Assembly: GCA_009746045.1 (NCBI GenBank)
Contig: RPFO01000702.1
Span: forward strand, 248,001 to 312,000
Source: Mesostigma viride
Taxonomy: Eukaryota; Streptophyta; Mesostigmatophyceae; Mesostigmatales; Mesostigmataceae
Length of the DNA stretch: 64,000 nt
Reading direction: 5' to 3'
The notes beneath the pieces were generated by a model. The model was given only the letters and a program-made list of their open reading frames with translations. It ran no database searches and had not been told where the DNA came from. The translations under genes and the position numbers were made by a program. Below, in pieces: positions 9,148-18,859 of this stretch (the stretch's first letter is position 1; each line of letters begins with the position of its first letter).

Positions 9148-9681
9148 TTACTTTATCATTCGGATAAGGACATTATCTTTACGTACAAAGTGATGGTATA
9201 ATCCAGCACTTATATGTAGCACTATTAAAGCCGCAAACACAAAGGCACTAACTCCGTGTAAATTATTAAAAAAGCTGGCTAAAACAGGGCTTTTTTCCAG
9301 TGGCGGTATTAAAAATAGATTAAAAATATTTATTTCGTGTCCGCCAAAACGTGACATTAAAATCCCACTAACCGGCATCAAAAACATAAATATATACAGC
9401 AGAAAATGAGTAAACTTAGAAGCTAATTTCTGCCATAATGGTAAATCAGCTGGTAATTCTAACTTTACATTAATCAAACGCCATAAAACCCTTAACGATA
9501 CCAAAAACAAAACAAGCACACCCGTTGCTTTATGCATACTATATAGCTGCCACTTATCGGCTGATGGCAGCATCGATACCATAATAAAGCCAATTACTAA
9601 CAAACCTACTATGGCAATACCAATAAACCAATGGAATAATTTAGTAATCAACCCGTATGATGATAAGGTATTTTTTAGCAT
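9148..9681 (-). CDS. Cytochrome b561 family protein
   Basis: This is a 177-residue, four-span inner-membrane di-haem b protein. Histidines suitable as haem ligands are His17 (TKLFHWFIG), His50 (YSMHKATG), one in ASKFTHFLLY and one in IVLHISAGLYHHFV. The family is thought to move electrons between quinol and periplasmic acceptors. The gene converges with the suhB-like gene, 32 nt away, and lies just downstream of ppx on the same strand. The SMLPSADKWQLYSMHKATG stretch is typical of the bacterial family. Confidence 0.92.
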   Translation of the reverse strand: MLKNTLSSYGLITKLFHWFIGIAIVGLLVIGFIMVSMLPSADKWQLYSMHKATGVLVLFLVSLRVLWRLINVKLELPADLPLWQKLASKFTHFLLYIFMFLMPVSGILMSRFGGHEINIFNLFLIPPLEKSPVLASFFNNLHGVSAFVFAALIVLHISAGLYHHFVRKDNVLIRMIK

Positions 9682-9702
9682 CCCTCCTCCAAATAATTAT
9701 CA

Positions 9703-11094
9703 TTAATCAGAGCTTATTTTTCTAATATATGCAATAGATTTCAGTTTATTGCATATATTTTCAAATATAGGTCGTGGTAAAATGCCTTTAGTAACAATTT
9801 CTAGGTAATTATTCTTAATAGTGATGTTAAATGACGGTTCGGTAAAATTAAAACCATCAATATCTTTGGCAATCCTTATAAAATAACCAAGAATTTGGCT
9901 ATTTTTAAAGTCCTGTTTGCACAGAAGTTTTTTAGAAATTTTGATTAGTTCTATATCGGGTTTAAAATTTGAAGAATATGATAGTATAAGTGCTATCATC
10001 AACCTGTGGCGATGAGTAAAAGGAATTTCTGAATTTAAAATGAATTCGGAAATTGCCTTTGGCGAAAGCGTTTGATCAAAATATTTGTTGAGCGACTGTA
10101 AAATAATTGCTAACTTCAAGACCTGATTTAGATCTTTTGATTCTTCAATCAAAGGTTCTATTATTTCGTAATATTTGTCAAAATTTGTTGTCCCCAATTG
10201 GTACTTACAACAATAAATTACTTTCTGTAGTACTATATCCTGATTTTTTTCAATTTCAGGCAGCATTTCGTATCTTACTCCCTCCTTCAACCCGAATATG
10301 GAAACAATTATATTTTTAGGTTGAAAAACCTCTAACATTGCCTGCGCTACAATTAGTGCATTTGGATTCAGAGTCCTACTATTTAGCTTAAACTTATTAC
10401 GTTGAAATTCTTTAATATTCTTTAAGTACAAACTAAAATCCTCTTTTGAAATGCTGAGATTGTGCAAATTTTTTAGGGGGTATTTATTGAATTCGATAAA
10501 AAAGCGACAAATAAACCTTAGAGCTCCGCCAATTAAATATAAATTTTCATATTGATAATTACCGTATTCAACTCTAATAATTCTAGTTATATCTTCTAAA
10601 TTTTGTAATTTCCTGGTAGTAATTATTTTAGTACCAAGAGCAAGAGAACTTAATTTACCGATTACACGGTTATTAATTTCTATCAGTTCTAAACTCCCCC
10701 CACCTAAATCAGCAGCTACGCCGTTTACATCTGAAATACCGGATATCAAACCGACTGCTGTTAAATAGGCTTCCTTTTCACCTGAAATAACTTCAATGGT
10801 AAGGTTAAATTTCTCTTTTATAAATTCTATGAAAACCTTAGATCTCGGGTGATCCCGAAGTACGGCAGTAGCAACACATTTAATTTCCGTAACTTGAAGG
10901 CTGCTAAATATGTGTAATATATAATTTATTGATAAATAAGCCTGATGTTTTATATCTAGCTCTTCTTGCATAAGAAGGGTTAAAATATCATTTTTAAACT
11001 TATTATTAAATATTTCTGGAGAACCAATAGTGTTACTTTCGTGTACTACGGCTCTAATGGCATTATAGCCAATATCAATTATTCCAAGGCGCAT
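9703..11094 (-). CDS. ppx: Ppx/GppA phosphatase family protein
   Basis: This is a 463-residue exopolyphosphatase/pppGpp phosphatase family protein of the sugar-kinase/HSP70 fold. The N-terminal phosphate loop is MRLGIIDIGYNAIRAVV. The second motif is ATAVLRDHPRSKVFIEFI, the family EVISGEKEAYLTAVG follows, and GVAADLGGGSLELIEI is the second nucleotide-binding loop. The C-terminal half (about 300-463) is helical, as in long Ppx proteins. Whether it degrades polyphosphate or pppGpp cannot be told from sequence. It lies 21 nt upstream of the cytochrome b561 gene and is probably co-transcribed with it. Confidence 0.92.
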   Translation of the reverse strand: MRLGIIDIGYNAIRAVVHESNTIGSPEIFNNKFKNDILTLLMQEELDIKHQAYLSINYILHIFSSLQVTEIKCVATAVLRDHPRSKVFIEFIKEKFNLTIEVISGEKEAYLTAVGLISGISDVNGVAADLGGGSLELIEINNRVIGKLSSLALGTKIITTRKLQNLEDITRIIRVEYGNYQYENLYLIGGALRFICRFFIEFNKYPLKNLHNLSISKEDFSLYLKNIKEFQRNKFKLNSRTLNPNALIVAQAMLEVFQPKNIIVSIFGLKEGVRYEMLPEIEKNQDIVLQKVIYCCKYQLGTTNFDKYYEIIEPLIEESKDLNQVLKLAIILQSLNKYFDQTLSPKAISEFILNSEIPFTHRHRLMIALILSYSSNFKPDIELIKISKKLLCKQDFKNSQILGYFIRIAKDIDGFNFTEPSFNITIKNNYLEIVTKGILPRPIFENICNKLKSIAYIRKISSD

Positions 11095-11305
11095 TTTTTA
11101 TTTATTAAATACTATTATTTGTTACGTTATACTTGAAATCTCTAAATTTTCATTTTAGTTTTACTACCCAAAGAAGTAGTAGACCAAAAGCCATTTAACA
11201 AACAAATAATAGCTCATACCTTTATTCAATAAAGTTCCGGGTATGTCAAATCTATAAAATTTCTAGTGTAATTCTTAGGCTTAACACCCTTCGTAGAGGA
11301 GATTA

Positions 11306-13063
11306 CTACTCTACTGACTCAGCTTCCTCTTTTTTGACATTATTATTCCCTTTTGGGTCATAAGGCTCTTGAGTTGGTATAAATGTAGGCGGTAAAAGCC
11401 TACTTGTAAAGAACTTATCTTCGAAATATTTAATTTTCTTTGACTTGATTGGAGGAAAAGATTCAATAAGTATAATTTGTTCGTCCCTTGGAAGTTGTAT
11501 AACCTCTTGCGGTAGTAGTAATGCTCTTTGTACTTTTGAAACACTTTGCGTTCTAGTTGAAATATTTAAATCAAAAAATAAAGGTTTATTAAATGAAGTT
11601 TGTTCAACTGTTTTATTTCCGCATAATTGAGATATTAAGTTTGCTGTTTCATAATTGTTAGCAGCAAAAGTAATACGGAAAGTAGAATTCGACAAGAAAG
11701 AATTCATTCCTGCATCTTCATAAGTTCCCTTTAATTGCTGGGTATCTTGAATAATTAAGAATAAGCGTACCCTATATCCCCTAAAATAGGCAATACCAGC
11801 CTTGAACTGATCCATTTTTCCGAGCGTCGGGAACTCATCCATTAAGAACATTACACCGTAAGGTTCTTCTTTTGTATTGGGCATTTTTCTGCTCAAAAAT
11901 TCTGTAGCCTGCTGGTAAAAAATCTGCATTAACCTTTGCAGCCGTTGTATATTATCTGGAGTTAAACCTACATAAACAGTAGTTTTAACTTTTTTAAATT
12001 CCATAATGTTAAAATCAGAGGAAGCAGTTGCTGAATCAATTAACGGATTTGCCCAAAGCTCCAGGGAAGAGTTCATGGTAGATATAACCCCGGAACGCTC
12101 TTTATCAGCTTTTTGTAAAAAGGCGGCAATATTCATATAAGCAACCGGATGTATTGCATCACCCAGCGTATCAAGTACTACGGCAAGGTTATAGACCACA
12201 TCATCACTACGCATCGTTCTTACAACTTGACCAAAAGATTTTGTTTTTGTTGGATCTGCAAGCAGGTATAAAACCACCCCTAAAAATAAACTCCTGGCTT
12301 CGTTATTCCAGAAATCTTTTTCAGGCATTATTAAATTGGAAATTTTCTGGACGTCATCAACCATTTGACCAGGTTTACTGCTAACCCAATCTATTGGGTT
12401 ATAACAATGTGTTATCCCATCAGGATTAGAAGGTTCCCAAACATATACTTTTTGACCAGCTTTTGCTCGCCATCCACTGGTAAGCAAGTGATTTTCTAAC
12501 TTGATATCATGCACCACTACGGAATCTTCCCAGAATAACAGGTTTGGTATTACAAATCCCACACCTTTACCTGAACCAGTTGGAGCAAATAATAATGAAT
12601 GTTGAAATCCATCAGCTACAAAATATCCCACATCATCCTGGCCAAGCAGCATACCGTGTTTTGCTCTTAAATTCGCTCTCTCAATATCAGCTTGAGAAGC
12701 CCAATCAGCTGAACCGTATACAGATTCTTTTGGAAGGAAAAACTGGAGAGCTTTTATTCTTTTAAAGTTCTTAATATAATATAATCCCACCATTATTTCT
12801 GGAACAATTATAGCTAGAACAAGCTTGATTTTTAAGTAGTTATATGCCTCAAAACTAAGCTGTGACCACGAGTTTATGAGCCAATAGGTCCATTTGTAAG
12901 CTATAAAGATAGCAGTAGAATCAAGACCTATTAACCCAATTTCATTAGTGGCAAAAGCAACTAATACACCATTTAGCCATAACGTACAGAATAATACAAA
13001 AGGGTGAATGACCAAATGCCCAAAGATGGTACGTGCTTTTCGTATTATTGCGTTAAATTCCAT
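11306..13063 (-). CDS. virD4: Type IV secretion coupling protein VirD4 (RvhD4)
   Basis: The coupling ATPase recruits substrates to the T4SS channel. The 585 residues have two N-terminal membrane spans (about 18-36 and 83-99) and the VirD4/TraG Walker A FAPTGSGKGVGFVIPNLLFW. Walker B lies in VMFLMDEFPTLGKM, followed by LFLIIQDTQQLKGTY. The length and motifs are intact. It is the last gene of the virB8-9-10-11-D4 block, 3 nt after virB11. The C-terminal tail after residue 555 is charged and variable. Rickettsial RvhD4 is known to bind effectors; which ones here is not visible. Confidence 0.97.
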   Translation of the reverse strand: MEFNAIIRKARTIFGHLVIHPFVLFCTLWLNGVLVAFATNEIGLIGLDSTAIFIAYKWTYWLINSWSQLSFEAYNYLKIKLVLAIIVPEIMVGLYYIKNFKRIKALQFFLPKESVYGSADWASQADIERANLRAKHGMLLGQDDVGYFVADGFQHSLLFAPTGSGKGVGFVIPNLLFWEDSVVVHDIKLENHLLTSGWRAKAGQKVYVWEPSNPDGITHCYNPIDWVSSKPGQMVDDVQKISNLIMPEKDFWNNEARSLFLGVVLYLLADPTKTKSFGQVVRTMRSDDVVYNLAVVLDTLGDAIHPVAYMNIAAFLQKADKERSGVISTMNSSLELWANPLIDSATASSDFNIMEFKKVKTTVYVGLTPDNIQRLQRLMQIFYQQATEFLSRKMPNTKEEPYGVMFLMDEFPTLGKMDQFKAGIAYFRGYRVRLFLIIQDTQQLKGTYEDAGMNSFLSNSTFRITFAANNYETANLISQLCGNKTVEQTSFNKPLFFDLNISTRTQSVSKVQRALLLPQEVIQLPRDEQIILIESFPPIKSKKIKYFEDKFFTSRLLPPTFIPTQEPYDPKGNNNVKKEEAESVE

Positions 13064-13066
13064 CTT

Positions 13067-14050
13067 TTATTCCTCCATATTCTTAAAATAAATTTCAGAA
13101 ACATATCTCTTACCGCCGCTACCACGCTTTAATTGTACAACAATATCAACAACGGCAAGGATATATTTCTTTATCTCGTCCGGAGGCATTCCAAGGCCAG
13201 CTTGCATTACCATTAATTTGAGCTGTTCCAAAGCCATTGACGGCGCATCAGCATGCAAAGTAGAAATAGACCCGGGATGCCCCGTATTTATGGCTCTTAA
13301 AAAGCTAAAAGCTTCTGCTCCCCTAAGCTCTCCCACAATAATTCTATCAGGCCTGAGCCTAAGGCAGGCTTCAATTAGGTCTTGAGTTGTAACTTTAGCT
13401 CGTCCCTGCCCGCCCTTGGAGGCAAGTAAATGAACCCGGTTAGGATGCTTATGAAGAATTACTTCTCTTGCATCTTCTACAGTAATAAGTCTTTCATGAG
13501 TAGGTATTTCTCCTAGAGCAGCATTAGTGAAAGTCGTTTTACCAGTTGAAGTACCCCCGCTTATAATAATATTTTTTTTAGAAATAACGGCATGCTTCAT
13601 GAACTCTTTGCTTTTTCCTTCTTTCAAATAGTTTCTCAAAATAGCATCATTCTCATCTACTATTTCTTTAGTGCTAGTGTTATCAAATGCTCCTCTTTCC
13701 GCATATTGGTCTAGGGATAAGTGCATAGTACTACCCTTCCTTATGGCAAAAGCAGCAATATTAGGCTCAACAGCTGGAGGAAAAACGATTTGAACACGAT
13801 AGCCATTTGGCAGGGTAGCAGATAATAGTGGCTTTTCTTCTGAGATTACCTGATCAGTAGATTGGGCTATTAATCTGCCAAGACCTAGTAAATGATCTAT
13901 ATCTATCTCAGGTAATGATTCCATTCTAAGATCTCCGGCTTTTTCAACCCAAACCTCTCCTGGTTTATTGATCATAAGCTCGTTTACCCCTTCCTCGGCA
14001 AATATATTTTTAAAGGGTAATAGATAGGTTTCTAGTGCTGCAAAACTCAT
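13067..14050 (-). CDS. virB11: Type IV secretion ATPase VirB11
   Basis: VirB11 is the hexameric cytosolic traffic ATPase that switches the T4SS between assembly and secretion. The 327-residue protein has the N-terminal domain (EEGVNELMINKPGEVWVE), Walker A SGGTSTGKTTF, the Asp box VEDAREVIL, Walker B RPDRIIVGELRGAEAFSFL and the His box TGHPGSISTLHADAP. All are intact and the length is normal. The start overlaps the virB10 stop by 4 nt, so translation is probably coupled. Confidence 0.98.
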   Translation of the reverse strand: MSFAALETYLLPFKNIFAEEGVNELMINKPGEVWVEKAGDLRMESLPEIDIDHLLGLGRLIAQSTDQVISEEKPLLSATLPNGYRVQIVFPPAVEPNIAAFAIRKGSTMHLSLDQYAERGAFDNTSTKEIVDENDAILRNYLKEGKSKEFMKHAVISKKNIIISGGTSTGKTTFTNAALGEIPTHERLITVEDAREVILHKHPNRVHLLASKGGQGRAKVTTQDLIEACLRLRPDRIIVGELRGAEAFSFLRAINTGHPGSISTLHADAPSMALEQLKLMVMQAGLGMPPDEIKKYILAVVDIVVQLKRGSGGKRYVSEIYFKNMEE

Positions 14051-15504
14051 TTCATTACATTCTTAATTGCTGCTTTAGGAAATTTATAATCTTTGTTTAC
14101 ATAAATCTTGATTAAAGTTCCCTGGTCTATAGTAATTGTTGGATCAAATTTCTGTTTTTCCAATAACTCTTTCGCAACATCAGTAATGTCCTTAAATGCC
14201 TGAGTAGATGCTGTTTGCGTCTGAGATGGAGTAGTACTTGCAGTACTTGCCTGTGAAGCCGTAGTACAGGCAGTAGTGATAGCACTAACAAGAGCAGCAA
14301 GTTTCTGAGCAGGAGTAGCACTAGCCTGCTGGACTGGTATAGTAGTACAAGCTGTATTTATAGAAGTATAAAGAGTTGAAGTTTTATCTGCTATAGCAGT
14401 AGGTACAGTTGTACAAATTTGCGTAAATTTCTGATTATCATCAAGCCCTGCTTGAGTAGAAATACTCGTAGTGCTGGTCAAAGCCGCTGAGGCTGCTGCT
14501 GATTGAGTCGAAGCAGACTGAGAGCTTTCCACAGGTTTTACTATGGAATCCAGGGTACTTGCAAGTGTAATATTAAATGCTGATCTTAACACAGCATTGC
14601 TGAAACGTTCTTTAAACTTGTTGTCTACTCTTCCTTGCTGACCTTTTCTACCAAGACTATCCATCCCTGTACCACCAAAATTTATGGTATACCCCGTTGT
14701 TGGCAAATCTATTCTTGTCCATTCAATTGCAATGCGGCCGTAAGCTCCATTAGTCCCAGTATTATATGTGCCAAACACTCTTGAGCCTTTTGGTATAAGT
14801 ATATTACGTCCCCATTCGGAATAAACATCTCTACTTATAATAGCCCGAATTTCTCCCCCAAAATCTGTATTGACTGCAGACTCAATAATTGCGTCCAACA
14901 TTTTCCCCCTACCAAGAATAAGGTGCATATCACCCCTTTGCTTAAAATCGGTCTCTTGTTCTACCTGTTCTGGTGTTTTAGGTTTTGGAGCTCCAGCAAT
15001 CAAAACTATTGCTGATTTTCTTTTTGCTTCTAGCTTTTTCTTTGCTTCATCACTTTGAGATCTTATATCAAGCGGAAGGGTTGGATTAGCAGGTGACAAA
15101 TTAACATCCTTAGAGCTCTCCGGCATCGGCAAAGGTGTTTTATCTTGAGATAAGGGCGAAGGAGGCATCACATCTTGAGTAGCGGGTACTGGAGGAGGAG
15201 GAGGTAATGCTGGGTCTTCTAGTTTTGGAGGAGTAGGAAGAGCTGGTATAGCCGGAATAGCAGTATCAACAGGAATCTGAACTGGTTTTACAACATTATC
15301 CGGGATCGGATTGGAAGTCTGTTTTGGAGTATCTCCAGAACCGACAAATAAGTTAAAGAATAAATAGAGAAAAACCCCAGCAACCACAACCAAAATTATT
15401 ATGCTCTGTTTTGGATTCGTTGCTACTTTAGATAATTCTTGCTCAACTTCAGGAAGATCGGTTTGAACTTTTTCTGGTTCTGCAATGTTATTCTCTTTAG
15501 CCAT
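14047..15504 (-). CDS. virB10: Type IV secretion core protein VirB10 with large Thr/Ser-rich insert
   Basis: VirB10 spans both membranes and forms the outer-membrane channel. The 485 residues show a cytosolic N terminus, a membrane span (about 34-52), a proline-rich linker (about 67-145) and the C-terminal beta domain from about 190 (GDMHLILGRGKMLDAIIESAV, IPKGSRVFGTY). It ends with TIDQGTLIKIYVNKDYKF. Between the two antenna helices (about 300-323 and 436-452) lies an insert of roughly 110 residues. The insert is rich in Thr, Ser, Ala and Gln, with Cys at 364, 386 and 413. In known structures this loop faces outside. The gene follows virB9 by 2 nt. Confidence 0.95.
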   Translation of the reverse strand: MAKENNIAEPEKVQTDLPEVEQELSKVATNPKQSIIILVVVAGVFLYLFFNLFVGSGDTPKQTSNPIPDNVVKPVQIPVDTAIPAIPALPTPPKLEDPALPPPPPVPATQDVMPPSPLSQDKTPLPMPESSKDVNLSPANPTLPLDIRSQSDEAKKKLEAKRKSAIVLIAGAPKPKTPEQVEQETDFKQRGDMHLILGRGKMLDAIIESAVNTDFGGEIRAIISRDVYSEWGRNILIPKGSRVFGTYNTGTNGAYGRIAIEWTRIDLPTTGYTINFGGTGMDSLGRKGQQGRVDNKFKERFSNAVLRSAFNITLASTLDSIVKPVESSQSASTQSAAASAALTSTTSISTQAGLDDNQKFTQICTTVPTAIADKTSTLYTSINTACTTIPVQQASATPAQKLAALVSAITTACTTASQASTASTTPSQTQTASTQAFKDITDVAKELLEKQKFDPTITIDQGTLIKIYVNKDYKFPKAAIKNVMK

Positions 15505-15506
15505 AA

Positions 15507-15932
15507 TTACCTAGCTTTTTTTGGGTATTGGAATCTAACAACATATACCAAATCTTTATCATTCTCGTCTTCCAATTCTTTGGAAACAATGTCAAATTGA
15601 TAAGTTCTTTTGTTAGTGATAATCGTCATATTAGTACGAATATTTTTTTCCATCGGTTTAATAAATAATTTATTGCCAAGGGGAGTTAATTTCCAAGCAA
15701 ACGATTCCCCTAGCGTTATTGTTTCTATAGTCTCGTTTTTAGCAAATTCAATATGAGATTGAAAACCATAATGAAGCACTAGCAGATAGACTTCATTAGG
15801 GTTATATATATAAGTTTTAATCCTACTATCTGTTGTAAGTGACAACTCGTCACTATCGTCATACATACTTGCATTAGCTACCGAAGTAAAAAGCATTATT
15901 ATTACAAATAAAATTCTAACTATTATCATCAT
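15507..15932 (-). CDS. virB9: VirB9-like T4SS protein lacking the C-terminal domain
   Basis: The 141-residue protein has a signal peptide (about 1-21, ending SVANA). It then has only the VirB9 N-terminal domain: TDSRIKTYIYNPNEVYLLVLHYGFQ and IETITLGESFAWKLTPLGNKLFIKP. Full VirB9 is about 250-290 residues, and the C-terminal domain that binds VirB7 and VirB10 in the outer membrane is missing. The stop is clean and virB10 follows after 2 nt, so this looks like a stable short form rather than a break. A second, full-length copy elsewhere is expected from what is known of rickettsial systems. The start overlaps virB8 by 17 nt. Confidence 0.85.
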   Translation of the reverse strand: MMIIVRILFVIIMLFTSVANASMYDDSDELSLTTDSRIKTYIYNPNEVYLLVLHYGFQSHIEFAKNETIETITLGESFAWKLTPLGNKLFIKPMEKNIRTNMTIITNKRTYQFDIVSKELEDENDKDLVYVVRFQYPKKAR

Positions 15933-16650
15933 CTACCCTATAACCTGTTACTTGAAAACCTATTGGATTAGTATCTCTATCACTATCTGTTAGTTCCATT
16001 GGCAAGTAATCAAACTCAACAATAGCAATTTTGTTAAACACTTTTCGTGCTCCTGCAGTTTCATTTATAGAAAATCTTAACATAAATTTTTTATCAGCAA
16101 GTTTTGACCATGACTTAACCAGTAGAAAAGTGGTATTTTTTTGGCCATATTTGATAGTTGGATTAATTTCGTTATTTTTTAGAGAATTACGATATGACCA
16201 ATAGACCGAACTAGAAGATAACAACCTGACAGTTTTCATTGCTTCAGTATCAAAATCCACCGGATTATAGGTTTCTCTAGCAGAGACATATCTTTTGATA
16301 AAATATTGAGCCAATGAATCATTACCCATAAGAACAGAAGAATTTAAAGGATTAACAATCTTGGCCATTCCAGTTGTATCATCGATTTGTATGACAAACG
16401 GATCAAAACGTTTAATATTTACTACGTAACCAACTGCAGCAACAGAAATGATACATAAACATAAAAGGATGAGAAGCAGTACAAATAATAAATTTCTTTG
16501 GACTGTTACATTTTGACATCTTTCCTCATACCAATTCCTGATTTGTTTAATAGATCCCTGACCTTCTTCTTGGGTTGCTTGAATTTTGCTTTCTTGAATA
16601 AAACCAGATTTTCTTTTAAACTTTTCTAATAGCTCGCTTAACTTGAACAT
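15916..16650 (-). CDS. virB8: Type IV secretion inner-membrane protein VirB8
   Basis: VirB8 is a bitopic assembly factor that contacts VirB9 and VirB10. The 244 residues have a cytosolic N terminus with NWYEERCQNVTVQRNLLF, a membrane span (about 54-75) and the periplasmic domain with QYFIKRYVSARETYNP and VEFDYLPMELTDSDRDTNPIGFQVTGYRVD. Length and motifs are normal. It is the first gene of the visible block; its promoter should lie in 16651-17037. The end overlaps virB9 by 17 nt. Confidence 0.95.
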   Translation of the reverse strand: MFKLSELLEKFKRKSGFIQESKIQATQEEGQGSIKQIRNWYEERCQNVTVQRNLLFVLLLILLCLCIISVAAVGYVVNIKRFDPFVIQIDDTTGMAKIVNPLNSSVLMGNDSLAQYFIKRYVSARETYNPVDFDTEAMKTVRLLSSSSVYWSYRNSLKNNEINPTIKYGQKNTTFLLVKSWSKLADKKFMLRFSINETAGARKVFNKIAIVEFDYLPMELTDSDRDTNPIGFQVTGYRVDDDNS

Positions 16651-17037
16651 AATACAATTGCCAATTTTGTGATATCTTTAGACAAATTTCACAGACTATA
16701 GCCTAAAAACATTTAGATGCTCAGCTATTTGCATCCGTAGATTCATCATAAGACCCTTTGGTTATTGATTATGTATCAGCTAGCAGAATAAAATAAACAA
16801 AAAGATTAAAGGAATCTGATTTACTGAGATTTTTTTTATTAGCAGTTGCTTTTAGATTATAGTTTTTCCTATATATAGAGAATTCCTTGCTTTAATTCCT
16901 TAATTCTAAACTCTTAGCAGTTTAATAGCTTAAGCTCTGAAGGTTTAGAAAATTATTCGGTTTATTTCATCTTGATTAGTTTGTGACCCTAAGTATATTA
17001 AATAATTTAATCTGCCATAGAGAAATATAAAATCATA
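16651..17037. other. Divergent intergenic region virB8 / tgt
   Basis: The 387 nt contain no ORF or RNA gene that I recognise. The region is AT-rich and must hold the promoters for the T4SS block (leftward) and tgt (rightward). No convincing -35/-10 pair or operator could be picked out by eye. Confidence 0.5.
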
Positions 17038-18123
17038 ATGAATAAATTTAAATTCCAGTTAAAAGCAATTAATAACAAAGCACGAACAGGATTTATTGAA
17101 ACAGCCCATGGCACTATCCAAACCCCCGCATTTATGCCTGTTGGCACACGGGCGGCAGTAAAGGCAATGTTCCCAGAATCGGTAAAGTCTACCGGAAGTG
17201 ATATCATTCTTGGCAATACTTACCATTTAATGTTAAAACCAGGAGCAGAAAGAATTGCTAAACTTGGCGGCCTCCATAAGTTTATGAACTGGGCCGGACC
17301 GATTCTTACAGATTCCGGAGGATTTCAGGTAATGTCATTATCTGATTTACGAAAAATTACAGAAGAGGGAGTAGAATTCAGGTCTCACATTGATGGAAGT
17401 AAACATATGCTTACTCCGGAAAGATCAACAGAAATTCAGTATTTACTCGGTAGCACCATCAGTATGGTTTTTGACGAATGCACACCGTACCCAGCAACTT
17501 TTAAGCAAGCTAAATCTTCAATGGAATTAACTTCCAGATGGGCAGAAAGGTCACGAAACTCTTTTGTTCAAAGGCCAGGATATGCTCAATTCGGTATTAT
17601 GCAAGGCGGAATATACCAGGAATTAAGAGAAAAATCAGCTTCTGACCTTATTGAACTTGATTTTGAAGGGTATGCTATAGGAGGATTAGCCGTGGGGGAA
17701 GGCCAAGATATAATGTTTTCCATTCTAGATTATGCTCCTGCTTTTTTACCGGAAGACAAACCTCGTTACCTTATGGGAGTAGGTAAACCATCTGATATTA
17801 TCGGAGCAGTAAAAAGAGGTGTGGATATGTTTGATTGCGTAATTCCAACACGATCTGGTAGAAACGGCCAAGCATTTACCAAATATGGAACCGTAAATAT
17901 CCGTAATAGTAAATATGCAGATGATAATACACCTCTTGAACAGGATTGTCCTTGCCCAGCGTGTGCTAATTATAGCAAAGCATACTTGCATCATACTGTT
18001 AGGGTCGGGGAGATAATTGGCTCAATGTTAATGACATGGCATAATATTCAATATTTTCAAGGATTAATGTCCAGAATTAGAGCATATATTGAAGAAGGTA
18101 GGGATTTTGATTTTGATTGTTAG
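17038..18123 (+). CDS. tgt: tRNA-guanine transglycosylase (queuine/preQ1 insertion)
   Basis: Tgt swaps guanine 34 of GUN-anticodon tRNAs for preQ1 on the way to queuosine. The 361-residue protein has the substrate loop [21 protein letters not shown], the nucleophile region [12 protein letters not shown] and the zinc site [16 protein letters not shown] (CxCxxC plus His). All key residues are intact. queE and queC lie later in the window. The downstream prepilin-peptidase-like frame starts inside the last codons of tgt. Confidence 0.98.
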   Translation: MNKFKFQLKAINNKARTGFIETAHGTIQTPAFMPVGTRAAVKAMFPESVKSTGSDIILGNTYHLMLKPGAERIAKLGGLHKFMNWAGPILTDSGGFQVMSLSDLRKITEEGVEFRSHIDGSKHMLTPERSTEIQYLLGSTISMVFDECTPYPATFKQAKSSMELTSRWAERSRNSFVQRPGYAQFGIMQGGIYQELREKSASDLIELDFEGYAIGGLAVGEGQDIMFSILDYAPAFLPEDKPRYLMGVGKPSDIIGAVKRGVDMFDCVIPTRSGRNGQAFTKYGTVNIRNSKYADDNTPLEQDCPCPACANYSKAYLHHTVRVGEIIGSMLMTWHNIQYFQGLMSRIRAYIEEGRDFDFDC

Positions 18124-18847
18124 TTATATAAGCCTTTTCTTATTTGGAGTATTAATCGGTAACTTCACTACTACTTTATTTTACCGTTTACCTAGAAATA
18201 TCATGATTAGCGGATTTAACCAAAAATTGACCAGGCCTCCATTTTGCTCAAATTGTAATCATGTTTTAGTCTTTTACGAATACCTCCCGATTTTAAGTTG
18301 GTTTAGCACCCGTGGAAAATGTAATTACTGCCATGCCCCGATTAATAAATCATATATAATGCTTGAAATTTTAATAGGAATAATAGCAATAGTTTTATAC
18401 TACCTTACTGGTAAGGATTTAGACTATTTTTTCCTTTATTTTTGTTTTGCAGCACTCGCTATCTTAAATATTTTCATATATTTAGACCATGATTTTATTC
18501 CAACAAAGATTACTTTAGGTATTATTATAACAGGTATAATTTACCGCACGTTAACCGATCAAGAGATTTTCGCATGGCTGGCAAGTTTATCTTTAGGTTG
18601 TATATTAAGCTTATGGATACTTCGCGAAGGGATAGAGGATAAAAGTCCATATAACTATGGTAAACTTTTAGTACACCTGATTTTACCAGCAAGTCTATGG
18701 TGTCGGAATGAGGGCGTATTATTTTTTGTAACTAGCATTACTCTTGCCTACCTATTTTCTAAGCTTATAAAGCAGAGAGTATTTTACCCTATCAGCCTGG
18801 TAAATTTATTTTTCATTAGTTTATACAACTTTATGGCAAGCAATTAA
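18089..18847 (+). CDS. A24-type prepilin peptidase-like protein lacking the GxGD motif
   Basis: This polytopic protein (up to 252 aa) begins like PilD/TcpJ enzymes: [17 protein letters not shown], then two CxxC pairs (CSNCNHV and [17 protein letters not shown]) flanking [13 protein letters not shown]. The first aspartate region reads [14 protein letters not shown]. The second catalytic motif, normally GxGDxK, reads NYGKLL, so the Asp is absent. Peptidase activity is doubtful. No pilin genes are nearby. The TTG at 18089 overlaps tgt by 35 nt; TTG codons at 18107 and 18113 are equally possible starts. Fold assignment is firm, activity is not. Confidence 0.78.
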   Translation: MKKVGILILIVSYISLFLFGVLIGNFTTTLFYRLPRNIMISGFNQKLTRPPFCSNCNHVLVFYEYLPILSWFSTRGKCNYCHAPINKSYIMLEILIGIIAIVLYYLTGKDLDYFFLYFCFAALAILNIFIYLDHDFIPTKITLGIIITGIIYRTLTDQEIFAWLASLSLGCILSLWILREGIEDKSPYNYGKLLVHLILPASLWCRNEGVLFFVTSITLAYLFSKLIKQRVFYPISLVNLFFISLYNFMASN

Positions 18848-18859
18848 TTAATGAATCCT

